Source of the DNA: Parahaliea mediterranea
GTDB lineage: Bacteria > Pseudomonadota > Gammaproteobacteria > Pseudomonadales > Halieaceae
Assembly (NCBI RefSeq): GCF_017255185.1
Contig: NZ_JAFKCZ010000008.1
Coordinates: 19,714 to 83,713 of the forward strand
DNA: 64,000 nucleotides
Direction of reading: 5' to 3'
Within the stretch, counting starts at the first letter, position 1. Every line of letters starts with the position of its first letter. Position numbers and translations under genes: made by a program. The notes under the pieces were generated by a model. That model was not told the DNA's origin and did not search any database. It saw only the letters and a program-made list of their open reading frames with translations. Positions 20,373 through 29,628 of this stretch are shown here, in pieces.

Positions 20373-21165
20373 AATAGTGACTGGAAACCAAATGGCATTG
20401 CGCCTGTATTGTCGCTCCGCGCGCATTGCCCCGCACGACCAGTCGCGCCCGGGTATTCTGTACCACTTCGATCTCGTCGAGCCCGGCGCGCGCCAGGCGC
20501 TCTTTACTGAACAGGGCCAGGCAGGAATTGCCGTTGACCGGATCCTCTGGTATTCCCAGCTTGGGAGCGAACATCCTGCCATAGAAGCGGGTGCGGTCCC
20601 GATTGATCGGTGCATAGAAAAAGTAGGACTCCACGTCATCGTAGCGGGTGTCGAGCGCGGCAATCCTTCGCGCATCCACGCTCTCAACTTCCCGCCTGGT
20701 GCGCTGTTCGAGCATCAGCCGCCTGTTGCCACTCGCCGTTGCCGCGCTCCACTGCGCCTTATGCGGCCCTATCGACGGGAACTCGTGGCGGGCGCTCTTG
20801 CTAAAAATTTTGTCAGCACCCAATGTGGCGACCCCAAGCTCCACCCCGTTTGCCGCAAGCCCCCCTCCTATCTTCCTGTCGTTTAACAGCAGACAGGCAT
20901 TGTCAACCGCCCCGAGAAAACGTCTGAAAACGTACAGGGCAGCCAATGTTGCGTGAATGCAGGAACCCATTTCCCGTACTGGCGAGAAAATCCTGAGCCG
21001 GAAGGTTTCTCCCCGACCAGCGATAAAAGCGGTTTCCGACAGTCCCGATTCCCGCGCGCGGCGTTGCATTTCACCGTCCGAAAGCGGAAGCTCACCGCAA
21101 AAAACCAGGCAGCGGTTCGCGTACTTGGGTATCGGCGAGAAGACATCTACGCTGTAGCACCGCAT
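20359..21165 (-). CDS. PhzF-family isomerase/epimerase-like protein
   Basis: This 268-residue PhzF-family protein has a diaminopimelate-epimerase-like fold. Glu-44 in SGLSETAFI corresponds to the catalytic Glu of PhzF. FSPVREMGSCIHATLAA and RMFAPKLGIPEDPVNGNSC are the two substrate-binding loops. The usual GHAT is CIHAT here and the second loop has NGNSC rather than TGSA, so the active site diverges. The function is unknown. It overlaps the stop of the EamA gene upstream by 19 bp, so the pair is coupled. Confidence 0.8.
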   Translation of the reverse strand: MRCYSVDVFSPIPKYANRCLVFCGELPLSDGEMQRRARESGLSETAFIAGRGETFRLRIFSPVREMGSCIHATLAALYVFRRFLGAVDNACLLLNDRKIGGGLAANGVELGVATLGADKIFSKSARHEFPSIGPHKAQWSAATASGNRRLMLEQRTRREVESVDARRIAALDTRYDDVESYFFYAPINRDRTRFYGRMFAPKLGIPEDPVNGNSCLALFSKERLARAGLDEIEVVQNTRARLVVRGNARGATIQAQCHLVSSHYSPLY

Positions 21166-21989
21166 GATTTTCTCTCAGGAATCAGGGTAACGGCCAGAAT
21201 TAGGATAGAGCCAAGCCAGGTATGGAAGGTAATGGCCTGGTCCAGCACCAGGAAGCCGAGGGCGCTGGAGAACAGGATTCGCGTGTAGTCCAGCGGCAGT
21301 ATTTTGGCGGCCGGCGCCCGTGAAAAGGCCGAGGCCATCAGCAGTTGCGACAAATAAAACGCCGCGCCCAATGCAATCAGCCACAGCAGCTCGGTCGCGC
21401 TCGGCGTCACCCAGTCGCGCGCCGCCAGTGCGGCGGCACAGGGCACCATGAGCAGGTAGGATACGTTCAGTATGTCACTGGGCGTTTCGGTATCCGCAAG
21501 GCGCTTGACCGATACATAGGCCAAACCGGTCATCAGGGCGCCGAACAGGGCGGCCAGGTAGCCGCTTGTATCCCCCGTGGCGCCGAACCCGGTGATAATG
21601 AAGACTCCGCCGATGCCGCCGACAAGCTTGAACAGCAAATGCCTGGTTATGGCTTCCTTGAGAACGAAAACGCCGAGCAGGGAGCCACAGATGGGCGCCA
21701 GGAAGGTGATGGCCACAGAATCGGCGACAGGTATCCGGGTCACCGAGTAAAAGATGCTGAGCCCACCACAGAGCGTTGCCGCGGCGCGCAGCAGGTGCAT
21801 CCTCCAGCGCCGGAAAGTGCCGAGATTAAAGCCAGAAACCGGCTGTCGGACAAGGGATATCGCCAGGCCGACCAAATTGCGAAACAGGAACATCACAGTG
21901 ACCGGAAGGCTTCCGCCCAAATAGGACACAAGCAGCCAAACAAGCGTCTGGAACAGGCCGTAGCCCACCATAAAAAGACCCGCTTTCAT
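21147..21989 (-). CDS. EamA/DMT-family transporter
   Basis: This 280-residue inner-membrane protein has about ten hydrophobic segments in two EamA repeats (for example VMFLFRNLVGLAISLVRQP and FSSALGFLVLDQAITFHTW). It probably exports or exchanges a small metabolite. It is translationally coupled to the PhzF-like protein, which suggests that they act on one compound. No substrate can be assigned. Confidence 0.85.
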   Translation of the reverse strand: MKAGLFMVGYGLFQTLVWLLVSYLGGSLPVTVMFLFRNLVGLAISLVRQPVSGFNLGTFRRWRMHLLRAAATLCGGLSIFYSVTRIPVADSVAITFLAPICGSLLGVFVLKEAITRHLLFKLVGGIGGVFIITGFGATGDTSGYLAALFGALMTGLAYVSVKRLADTETPSDILNVSYLLMVPCAAALAARDWVTPSATELLWLIALGAAFYLSQLLMASAFSRAPAAKILPLDYTRILFSSALGFLVLDQAITFHTWLGSILILAVTLIPERKSCGATA

Positions 21990-22048
21990 CGAGAGAACAC
22001 CACTTGGCAGGCGCCTGGCACTATAAAATCAGGCGAAATCAGCATGTC

Positions 22049-23002
22049 TTACCGGTATTTCTGGATGCGCCAGTTCAACAGTTCACCTACAAACACATTG
22101 CCGTGCTTGTCGACGGCCAGGCCGTGGGGAAAACCGAACTCGGATTCCCGCTTGCCCCACTGCCCGAACTTCTCCTTGAGCTTGCCGTCGAGGCCGACCT
22201 TGTTGATTTCACCACTGCGTGCGTCGGTCAGGATCAGGGTGTTCGCGTCGTAGCGCTCCAGCTCGTAGGGGTAACCGATACCCCGCCACTCTTCCCTGAA
22301 GCCACCGTCGGCATCAAACACCTGAATCCGTGCATTTTGCCGGTCGGTGACATAGATCCGGTCGTCTTCATCAATCACCAGGGAGTGGGGAAAATTGAAC
22401 TCCCCCGCGCCGTCGCCCTTGCCGCCCCAACTTTGCAGCAAGCCGCCACCCGAATCGAATTTGACGATCCTGAAATTGCCACCGTCGGCGACGTATATGT
22501 TGCCCTCGCTGTCGGTTGCCACGTCGCTGGGCGCCCTGAACAAATTGAGCTGGTAGCCGTTGTCAAACCAGCCTTCGCCCGGAAAGTCCCTCCTGCCCAG
22601 AATCAATTGAATTTCGCCCGCGCTATCGAATTTGAGCACCTGGTGCGTTTCCTGATCCGTCGTCCAGATGTAGCCCTGGGTGTCGACAAAAAGTCCGTGG
22701 GGCACCCTGAAAAGACCCACGCCCAATTCCCGCTTGAAGCCACCGTCCCGCCCGAAGACCAACAGGGGATGCTGCCCCCGGTTAAATACCACAAGGTCGC
22801 CGGAGGGCATGAACTCGAGCCCCGCCACTTCGCCCAGATACCAGTTGTCGGGCAGCTTCAGCTCGACAAACTCCGTCCGCGCCGGATCGACGATACCGGC
22901 ATGGCTCGCCGGCCCCGAAGCCAACAGCAATCCCGCTAGCAGGCCGCTGAACGCGGTGCCGCGCATCACCCTGAACATGGTGCTCGCTTTTCTCTTGTAC
23001 AT
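22049..23002 (-). CDS. secreted NHL-repeat (six-bladed beta-propeller) protein
   Basis: This 317-residue protein has a signal peptide ending near SHAG and then repeated NHL motifs. Examples are LFRVPHGLFVDTQGYIWTTD, FRAPSDVATDSEGNIYVADGGNFRIVKFD, FNFPHSLVIDEDDRIYVTDRQNARIQVFD and FGFPHGLAVDKHGNVFVGE. It is predicted to be a periplasmic or secreted propeller similar to peptidylglycine-lyase-like NHL proteins. The start was chosen for GGAGG 8 bp upstream; an earlier in-frame start exists at 23032. It sits 96 bp from, and divergent to, the LysR gene, which may control it. Confidence 0.85.
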   Translation of the reverse strand: MYKRKASTMFRVMRGTAFSGLLAGLLLASGPASHAGIVDPARTEFVELKLPDNWYLGEVAGLEFMPSGDLVVFNRGQHPLLVFGRDGGFKRELGVGLFRVPHGLFVDTQGYIWTTDQETHQVLKFDSAGEIQLILGRRDFPGEGWFDNGYQLNLFRAPSDVATDSEGNIYVADGGNFRIVKFDSGGGLLQSWGGKGDGAGEFNFPHSLVIDEDDRIYVTDRQNARIQVFDADGGFREEWRGIGYPYELERYDANTLILTDARSGEINKVGLDGKLKEKFGQWGKRESEFGFPHGLAVDKHGNVFVGELLNWRIQKYR

Positions 23003-23098
23003 GGCATATGCCTCCCTGGTTGAGGCGGCCATTATTGGGGCTTATTTGTTTCCCATGAACAGCTATAATGGAAATTTATAAATTCTTGAACGGAATCA

Positions 23099-23983
23099 AT
23101 GGAAAAGGACATTTTCTATCTGCTGAAGGTTTTCTGTTGCGTGGTTGAGCAGGGGAGCTTCTCCCGGGCCGCCGACCAGCTCGGCGTACAGGGGCCCGCC
23201 GTCAGCAAGGCCGTTGCCCGCCTGGAGGAACAGCTGGGCAAGCGCCTGTTCAACCGCACGACCCGCACGCTGGAAGTGACCGAAGCGGGTCGTCTGCTTT
23301 ACCGGGACGGGGTCGAGCAACTGGTGTCGCTTCGCGCCGTGTTGGGCCGTATCGAATCCCGCGATGACCTGGCGCAAGGTACTCTCGGGATCACCGCCAC
23401 CCCGGCGGTGGGCGAACGGCTGGCGTATGCCCATATCGCGGATTTCAAGCGGCGCTACCCCGGTGTTTCCCTGTCCTTGAACTTAACCAATGAAATGATC
23501 AAGCTGCCCTCGCAAAGCATAGATATCGCCCTGAGAAGCAGCAGCCGCCTGGAAGACTCGTCCTTGACCAGCCAGCACCTGTTCAACGTCCGGCGGGTAA
23601 TCGTCGCATCCCCCAGCTACCTGGCGGAGCACGGCACACCCGACACGCCGGCACGGATCGGGCGCCATCGGTGTTTGAACTTTTTCCATCGACGCGCGTA
23701 CGACAACTGGGCGTACACCCTCGGCGATGCCCGCGCCGAAGTCGCGACCCACAGCGAAGTCAGTTGCAACAGCTACGCGGCGATCAAGGGTTTGTGCCTG
23801 GGGGGGCTGGGGCTGGCCCGCCTGTTTGAATACCAGGTCGAAGCCGAGATCCGCAGCGGGGAACTGGTTTGCCTGTTGCCGGACGTCGACTGGGGAAGCC
23901 AGGCCATCCACGCCATATACCATGGAAAGATGGGTGACTCCCCCAAGGTCAGGGCCTTTATCGAGCATCTGAAACGCATGTGA
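23099..23983 (+). CDS. LysR-family transcriptional regulator
   Basis: This 294-residue LysR protein has an N-terminal winged helix (FSRAADQLGVQGPAVSKAVARLEEQLGKRLFNRTTR, residues about 22-56) and a C-terminal periplasmic-binding-like effector domain. It belongs to the CrgA-like group by its short effector domain and the NFFHRRAYDNW segment. It is divergent from the NHL-protein gene, so it probably controls that gene and perhaps the EamA-PhzF pair. The effector is unknown. Confidence 0.9.
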   Translation: MEKDIFYLLKVFCCVVEQGSFSRAADQLGVQGPAVSKAVARLEEQLGKRLFNRTTRTLEVTEAGRLLYRDGVEQLVSLRAVLGRIESRDDLAQGTLGITATPAVGERLAYAHIADFKRRYPGVSLSLNLTNEMIKLPSQSIDIALRSSSRLEDSSLTSQHLFNVRRVIVASPSYLAEHGTPDTPARIGRHRCLNFFHRRAYDNWAYTLGDARAEVATHSEVSCNSYAAIKGLCLGGLGLARLFEYQVEAEIRSGELVCLLPDVDWGSQAIHAIYHGKMGDSPKVRAFIEHLKRM

Positions 23984-24267
23984 TCGCACGGCGCGACCCG
24001 AAAATCCAGGCCCGCCCCGTTCCGCAGGGCGCCGAGCGGAATCACGGGCCAGCCATGCGCTCACCCCTGGACCGACGGCTATCTGTTAAATAGTTACAAT
24101 CTCCAACGCCCCGCCTATGGCCGCTGGCCCATGTGCTAAGGTTGCTTAAGGTACGGTTTACAGATGCCGATGACCCCGCCTTGCAGGGAAAGTCAGTACG
24201 TGTTGCGGTGCCAAATGTTGCGCCAACAACACGCCACACCAAGAACAACACTCCGGAGGCTCAACAG

Positions 24268-26835
24268 ATGAAACGCAGATACTCTCCCCCCTGCGCGCCC
24301 CTGTACGTGGCGGCAGCGGCGGCCGCATTACTGCCGCAATCCCCGTCCAGCCTGGCGCAGACAGACCCCGTCCTGGAAGAAGTGGTGGTGACGGGCACCC
24401 GCGCGCCGGGGCGCTCGGCCGAGGTGCTGCCGGTACCGGTGGATGTACTGTCCGCCGACGACCTGGCAAACACCGGGCAGACGGAAGTGGGCCGGATGCT
24501 GCAGGCCATCGCCCCGTCCTTCAATTTCTCCACCTCGGCGATCAGCGACGGCACCGACGCCCTGCGACCGGCCACGCTGCGCGGCCTCGGCCCCGACCAG
24601 ACCCTGGTGCTGATCAACGGCAAGCGCCGCCACCAGGCCTCGCTGATCCACGTCAATACCTCGGTCGGCCGCGGCACGGCGGGGGTCGACATGAACGCCA
24701 TCCCCGCGGCCGCGATCAAGCGCATCGAAGTCCTGCGCGATGGCGCCGCCGCCCAGTACGGCTCCGACGCCATTGCCGGCGTCATCAATATCGTGCTGCG
24801 CGACGCCGACGAGGGCGGCCGCGCCTATGCCTCCTACGGCGAATACCAGGAGGGCGATGGCGAGACTGGCAATGTCGATCTCAACGGCGGCCTGCCGCTG
24901 GGCGACAGCGGCTACCTCAACCTGACCTTGAACTACCGGGACCGCGACTGGACTGATCGGGCCGGGGTGCAGGGCAATTGCGTCTACGGCGGCTGTGCCG
25001 ACACCGACGGTAACGGCATCGACGAGCCGGGCGACCCCCGGGAGCTGGACTTCAACCGCAATTCCTTCCGCATCGGCGACGCCGAGTCGGAACAGTACGC
25101 CTTCGTCGCCAACGCCGGCTACAGCCTGGGCCAGGGCGAGCTGTACGGCTTCGTCACCTACTCCGAGCGCGACAACGAATCCGCCGCCTTCTATCGCGAC
25201 CCGGTCTCGGGCGCCGATGCATTCCTCGCGGATGGCGACAACGTGGTCCCCGACGGATTCCTGCCGCTGATCAGTTCACAGATCGAGGACTATTCCCTCG
25301 ACCTGGGCTACCGGATCAATTTTGACAGTGGCCTGGGACTGGATATCTCCTACACCACCGGCGAAAACACCATCGAATACGAGACGCGCAATTCCATCAA
25401 CTATTCCTTTGTCAACGAACTGCGCTTCGGCCAGGGGCTCTCCGACGCCGAGATTCGCGATACCATTGCGCGCTCGGCGGATGCCTACGATCTCGAACTC
25501 GGCATGGATACCCTCAATGTCGGCCTGTTCCAGGAACTGGGGGACCTGGCACTGGCCTTTGGCGCGGAGTACCGCAGCGAAGACTACAAGATCAAAGCGG
25601 GCGAGCCGTACTCCTATGCCGACTTCGACACAAGCGATGGCATGTCCCTGTATCCCCAGGACGCCGGCGGCGGTATCCAGGGCTTCCCGGGTATTTCCCC
25701 GGTATCCGCCGTGGACGAGGAGCGGGACGTGTATTCGTTTTATCTCGACGGCGAGTACCAGCTCACCACCAACCTGCTGGTCAGCGCGGCGGTGCGCTAC
25801 GACGACTACGACGACTTCGGCGATTCCACCAACTTCAAGCTGGCGGGCAACCTGGCGCTGACCGACGATTTCCGCCTGCGCGGAGCGATCAATACCGGCT
25901 TCCGTGCGCCGTCCATGCAGCAACAGTTCTTCAACAATATCAGCACCCAGTTTGTCAGCAATCCCGACGACCCGGACGGGCCGCAGATTCCAGTGCAAAT
26001 CGGCACCTTCCGTAACGACAGCGCACTGGCCAAGGCCATCGGTATTCCCCAGCTGAAGGAGGAGGAATCCAATAACTACAGTGCCGGTATCGTGTGGAAC
26101 CCGGGCGACAGCCTCAGTATCACCCTCGATTACTATTTCATCGAGATCGAGGACCGCATTGTCATCAGCAACCAGCTGGTTGGTGACGACGATCCCACCG
26201 GCAACCTCGGCGATGCCCTCGACGCGGTCGGCGCCGGCGCCGCCCAGTTCTTCCTCAACGGCGCGGATACAGAGACCGAGGGGGTCGACCTGGTGATGAC
26301 CTGGGTCGGACTCGGCGTGATGGGGGGCGACCTGGACCTTACCCTGGCGGGCAACGTCACCCAAACCGATGTCACCGACATTTTCACCACCGGCGGTCTC
26401 GCCGGGGTCGATCCCGAAGTGGTGTTCTCCAGCCAGCAGATCTCCATTATCGAGGAGTGGCAACCTGAAGACCGGGTCAATCTGTCGGGCACCTATACCC
26501 GTGGCGGTTTCCTGGCCAACCTCTCGGTCAACCGCTTCGGTGAATATACCGTCGAGGATGGCGGGCGCCAGACCTACGGCGCGGTGTACGTGACCGATCT
26601 CAAACTGGGCTACACGCTGGGCAACGGGATCGGCTTTACCGTCGGTGGCAACAATATCTTCGACGAGTACCCCGACAGGAATAAAATCGGTAACAGTCGC
26701 GGCGGCACCCTGGAGAGAACCCCCGGGGGCGAGCGCCTGGTCAGTAGCCCGGGGGTGTTCGACTACTCCCGCCGCTCGGCGCCCTTCGGCTTCAACGGCG
26801 CCTACTGGTACGCCGGCCTGTCCTACGATTTCTGA
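24268..26835 (+). CDS. TonB-dependent receptor
   Basis: This 855-residue outer-membrane receptor has a signal peptide to about LAQ (30), the TonB box EEVVVTGTR, and the plug with RPATLRGLGPDQTLVLINGKRRH and YGSDAIAGVINIVLRD. The barrel ends in AYWYAGLSYDF with terminal Phe. It is of the type found in carbohydrate- or organic-nutrient receptor expansions, with no siderophore signature. CCGGAGG precedes the ATG. No Fur box is seen in the 284-bp gene-free upstream gap. The substrate is unknown. It is convergent with the amidase gene. Confidence 0.93.
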   Translation: MKRRYSPPCAPLYVAAAAAALLPQSPSSLAQTDPVLEEVVVTGTRAPGRSAEVLPVPVDVLSADDLANTGQTEVGRMLQAIAPSFNFSTSAISDGTDALRPATLRGLGPDQTLVLINGKRRHQASLIHVNTSVGRGTAGVDMNAIPAAAIKRIEVLRDGAAAQYGSDAIAGVINIVLRDADEGGRAYASYGEYQEGDGETGNVDLNGGLPLGDSGYLNLTLNYRDRDWTDRAGVQGNCVYGGCADTDGNGIDEPGDPRELDFNRNSFRIGDAESEQYAFVANAGYSLGQGELYGFVTYSERDNESAAFYRDPVSGADAFLADGDNVVPDGFLPLISSQIEDYSLDLGYRINFDSGLGLDISYTTGENTIEYETRNSINYSFVNELRFGQGLSDAEIRDTIARSADAYDLELGMDTLNVGLFQELGDLALAFGAEYRSEDYKIKAGEPYSYADFDTSDGMSLYPQDAGGGIQGFPGISPVSAVDEERDVYSFYLDGEYQLTTNLLVSAAVRYDDYDDFGDSTNFKLAGNLALTDDFRLRGAINTGFRAPSMQQQFFNNISTQFVSNPDDPDGPQIPVQIGTFRNDSALAKAIGIPQLKEEESNNYSAGIVWNPGDSLSITLDYYFIEIEDRIVISNQLVGDDDPTGNLGDALDAVGAGAAQFFLNGADTETEGVDLVMTWVGLGVMGGDLDLTLAGNVTQTDVTDIFTTGGLAGVDPEVVFSSQQISIIEEWQPEDRVNLSGTYTRGGFLANLSVNRFGEYTVEDGGRQTYGAVYVTDLKLGYTLGNGIGFTVGGNNIFDEYPDRNKIGNSRGGTLERTPGGERLVSSPGVFDYSRRSAPFGFNGAYWYAGLSYDF

Positions 26836-26845
26836 TCGCGGTACC

Positions 26846-26876
26846 GGGCGGCGCTGGCGACACGCGCCCGCCGCCC
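26846..26876. terminator. GC hairpin between convergent genes
   Basis: The stem GGGCGGCG/CGCCGCCC (8 bp, 15-nt loop) lies in the 45-bp space between the receptor and amidase stops. There is no T-tract; it may serve both strands. Confidence 0.4.
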
Positions 26877-26880
26877 ACAA

Positions 26881-28446
26881 TCAGGCTTCGCGCAACACCG
26901 GCCGCCGCCCCAGCCACGGCGTGACCCCGGTGTAGGCCCGCGCAAAGGACAACACCCTGGCGTCCTGCCCGAAGGGGCCGATCACCTGCAGGCCCATGGG
27001 CCGGCCGTCGGCGGCAAAACCCGCGGGCACATTCACCACCGGACAGCCGGACAGCGTGCCGCCGATAACGACCTCCATCCAGCGGTGGTAGGTATCCATG
27101 TCCACGCCGCCAACCTGTCGCGGCCAGTGGACATCCGCCGCGAAGGGAAACACCTGCGCCGTGGGTAGCACCAGGAAATCAAAGCGCTCGAACAGGGCCA
27201 GCAGCGCCCGGTACCAGTCGCTGCGCGCCACGCCCGCCGCGGCCACGTCCACGGCTTTCATGTCGAGGCCGCCCTCGATCTCCCACACCAACTCCGGCTT
27301 CATCTGCGCCCGCTTGTCCGCCTGGGCGTACAGCGCACCCACACCCCCGGCCAATGCCCAGTGGCGCAGCGTGAGCCAGCACCGCCACAGGCGGGCCATG
27401 TCGTAGTCCGGAACGGCGTCCTCGACCGCGACGCCGTGATCCTCGAGGGTTCCCAGCGCACCGCGGCACAGGGGCAACACACCGCTCTCCATCGGCAGGT
27501 AGCCGCGGTAATCGCCCAGCCAGCCGATGCGCAGGCCGGCGAGAGCGGCTTCCGCCATCGGTGGCGCGCCGCTGAAGGTGTCGCGCAGGCTGAGGGGCGT
27601 GGCGGGATCGACACCGGCGAGGGTCGCCAGCAGTTGCGCGGTGTCGTCCACATCGCGGCCCATGGGGCCCTCGTAACCGAGTTGCTGCAGGAACAGGTCA
27701 CTGCCTTCGTGGGGCACGCGCCCCTGGGTGGGACGGAATCCGATCACGTTGTTGAAGGCCGCCGGGTTGCGCAGCGAACCCATCATGTCGCTGCCGTCGG
27801 CCACCGGCAACATGCGCGTCGCCAGCCCGACCGCCGCGCCGCCGCTACTGCCACCCGCCACCAGGTCGGGGTTGTAGGCATTGCGCGTGGTGCCGTAGAC
27901 CGGGTTGTAGGTCTGGGAGCCGAGACCGTACTCGGGCACGTTGGTCTTGCCAATGAATATCGCGCCGGCGGCGCGCATACGCGCCGTGACCAGGCTGTCA
28001 CGCGTGGCAACATGGTTCCTGAATAGAGGCGAACCCCCCGTACTGACCAGGCCCTTCACGTCGGCGAGATCCTTGACCGCGTGTGGCATACCGTGCATCC
28101 AGCCCCGGTAGTGCCCGCGGGCGAGGTCCCGGTCCGCCAGCTCGGCCTGCGACAGCAGCTCGCTGTGCTCCGGCATCGCCACGATGGCGTTATACAGTGG
28201 GTTGAAACGCTCGATCCGGGCCAGGTAGGCCTCCATAACCTCGCGGCAACCCAGCTGGCCCGAACGTATGGCGCGGGACAGCTGCAGCGCCGTCATGTCG
28301 CAGATGGCCGCCGGCAAATCGTCCCTACGCGACCCCACGGCGCCCAGGGCGGGGCCCAGCGCGGCCATTCCCGCGGCCGCGGCCGCGCCCCCCAGGAGGC
28401 GGCGCCGGTTCAGGCCTAATGGTGTATCTGTTGCTGTTCTATCCAT
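26881..28446 (-). CDS. amidase (amidase-signature family), Tat-exported
   Basis: This 521-residue amidase-signature hydrolase has a complete catalytic triad: Lys-125 (GMPHAVKDL), Ser-200 (VAGGSSGGAAV) and nucleophile Ser-224 (GSLRNPAAF). The N-terminus LNRRRLLGGAAAAAGMAALG is a twin-arginine signal, so the enzyme is probably periplasmic. The start has GGAGG upstream and lies 29 bp after the DmpA-type gene. Family members hydrolyse aryl or alkyl amides. It is the last gene of a run of amide-bond hydrolases. Confidence 0.92.
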   Translation of the reverse strand: MDRTATDTPLGLNRRRLLGGAAAAAGMAALGPALGAVGSRRDDLPAAICDMTALQLSRAIRSGQLGCREVMEAYLARIERFNPLYNAIVAMPEHSELLSQAELADRDLARGHYRGWMHGMPHAVKDLADVKGLVSTGGSPLFRNHVATRDSLVTARMRAAGAIFIGKTNVPEYGLGSQTYNPVYGTTRNAYNPDLVAGGSSGGAAVGLATRMLPVADGSDMMGSLRNPAAFNNVIGFRPTQGRVPHEGSDLFLQQLGYEGPMGRDVDDTAQLLATLAGVDPATPLSLRDTFSGAPPMAEAALAGLRIGWLGDYRGYLPMESGVLPLCRGALGTLEDHGVAVEDAVPDYDMARLWRCWLTLRHWALAGGVGALYAQADKRAQMKPELVWEIEGGLDMKAVDVAAAGVARSDWYRALLALFERFDFLVLPTAQVFPFAADVHWPRQVGGVDMDTYHRWMEVVIGGTLSGCPVVNVPAGFAADGRPMGLQVIGPFGQDARVLSFARAYTGVTPWLGRRPVLREA

Positions 28447-28475
28447 TGGCTTTAGCCTCCCCTCCAGGACTGGCT

Positions 28476-29591
28476 TCATTCCACAAGCCGGTTGTAGCGG
28501 CGCAGGACATCACGCAGCGCATCGTGATCGATCGCCTCCAGCGTGTGCCCCGGCGGTTTAAAGGTGGGCACCGACTCAGCCGCCACCATCGCGTTCAACA
28601 CCGACTCCTCCACGGCTTGAACCGCCGCTTCATGGATCAGGTCGCAGTGCGCGTCGTTGATACACTCCAGCGAAAACGACAGCGGTTGTTCCGCTCCGAG
28701 CGGCGGCATATGAATAGCGTTCGCGGTCGAAAACGCCAGCATGATGTCGCCGGAAAAGTGGCCGCCGTAGGTCCCGGTCCTGCCGATCCCCAGTGCGCCC
28801 CGACGCGCGAGGCGCCGCAACTGGATAGGGAGCATGGGGATATCAGTGGCGACGATGGCGATAATCGAACCGGTTTCATGACCCGTGCTACCGGAGATGA
28901 TGGCATTGTCCCTCAGGTGCTGGCCAACCGGCACGCCCGCCACCGTGAATTCGGGCCGCAGGCCGAAGTTCGACTGCACGAAGGCGGCGACGGTGTAGGA
29001 CCTGCCGAGAATATCCACCACCCGCGAGCTGGTACCGCTACCGCCCTTGAACTCATAGGTTTGCATACCGGCCCCGCCGCCCACATTGCCCTCCTCCACC
29101 GGGCCGGTCCGCGCCGCTGCGAGGGCCTCGAATACGTGCTGCTCGGTCAGGTGCCGCGCGCAGATATCGTTGACCAGGCCGTCGTAGGTCTCCGCGATAA
29201 CCGGCATGGCCCAACTGTGGTAATCGTGGTAATGCTGGTGATAGTGGCGAGTCATCCAGGCGACCGTCGCGTGATGAGCGACGCCGACGGAGTGGGTATT
29301 GGTGAGACAGATCGGACTGGCGAAATAGCCTGCGTCATCGATCCAGTGCGTACCGGTCATTTCCCCGTTGCCGTTGAGATCGAACTGGCCCGCCCATACG
29401 GGGTTCGGCTGTTTGGCGCGACCGCGCGGCAGTATCGCCGTGACCCCGGTATATGCCGGTCCCTGCCGGTCGGTCGGCGGCGCGATCACGGTGCGGTAGC
29501 CGACTTCCACGCCGGGAACATCGGTAATGGCGTTCCACTTTCCCGGTACACCCGCCAGGGGAATCCCCAGGTCGCGCGCGCGAGATTTCAT
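28476..29591 (-). CDS. P1-family peptidase, DmpA/BapA-like beta-peptidyl aminopeptidase
   Basis: This 371-residue N-terminal-nucleophile hydrolase of MEROPS family P1 is made as a precursor that cuts itself before Ser-242 (HETG-SIIAIVATD). The oxyanion region YTVAAFVQSNFG is present. BapA/DmpA enzymes release N-terminal beta-amino acids or D-amino acids from small peptides and amides. The ATG is chosen for GGAGAA 5 bp upstream; an in-frame GTG at 29603 is possible. No signal peptide is seen. It sits between the MFS transporter and amidase genes, consistent with hydrolysis of an imported amide. Confidence 0.9.
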   Translation of the reverse strand: MKSRARDLGIPLAGVPGKWNAITDVPGVEVGYRTVIAPPTDRQGPAYTGVTAILPRGRAKQPNPVWAGQFDLNGNGEMTGTHWIDDAGYFASPICLTNTHSVGVAHHATVAWMTRHYHQHYHDYHSWAMPVIAETYDGLVNDICARHLTEQHVFEALAAARTGPVEEGNVGGGAGMQTYEFKGGSGTSSRVVDILGRSYTVAAFVQSNFGLRPEFTVAGVPVGQHLRDNAIISGSTGHETGSIIAIVATDIPMLPIQLRRLARRGALGIGRTGTYGGHFSGDIMLAFSTANAIHMPPLGAEQPLSFSLECINDAHCDLIHEAAVQAVEESVLNAMVAAESVPTFKPPGHTLEAIDHDALRDVLRRYNRLVE

Positions 29592-29628
29592 GGCTTTCTC
29601 CACCTATTCTCCCCTATTGCTTGTGGGC

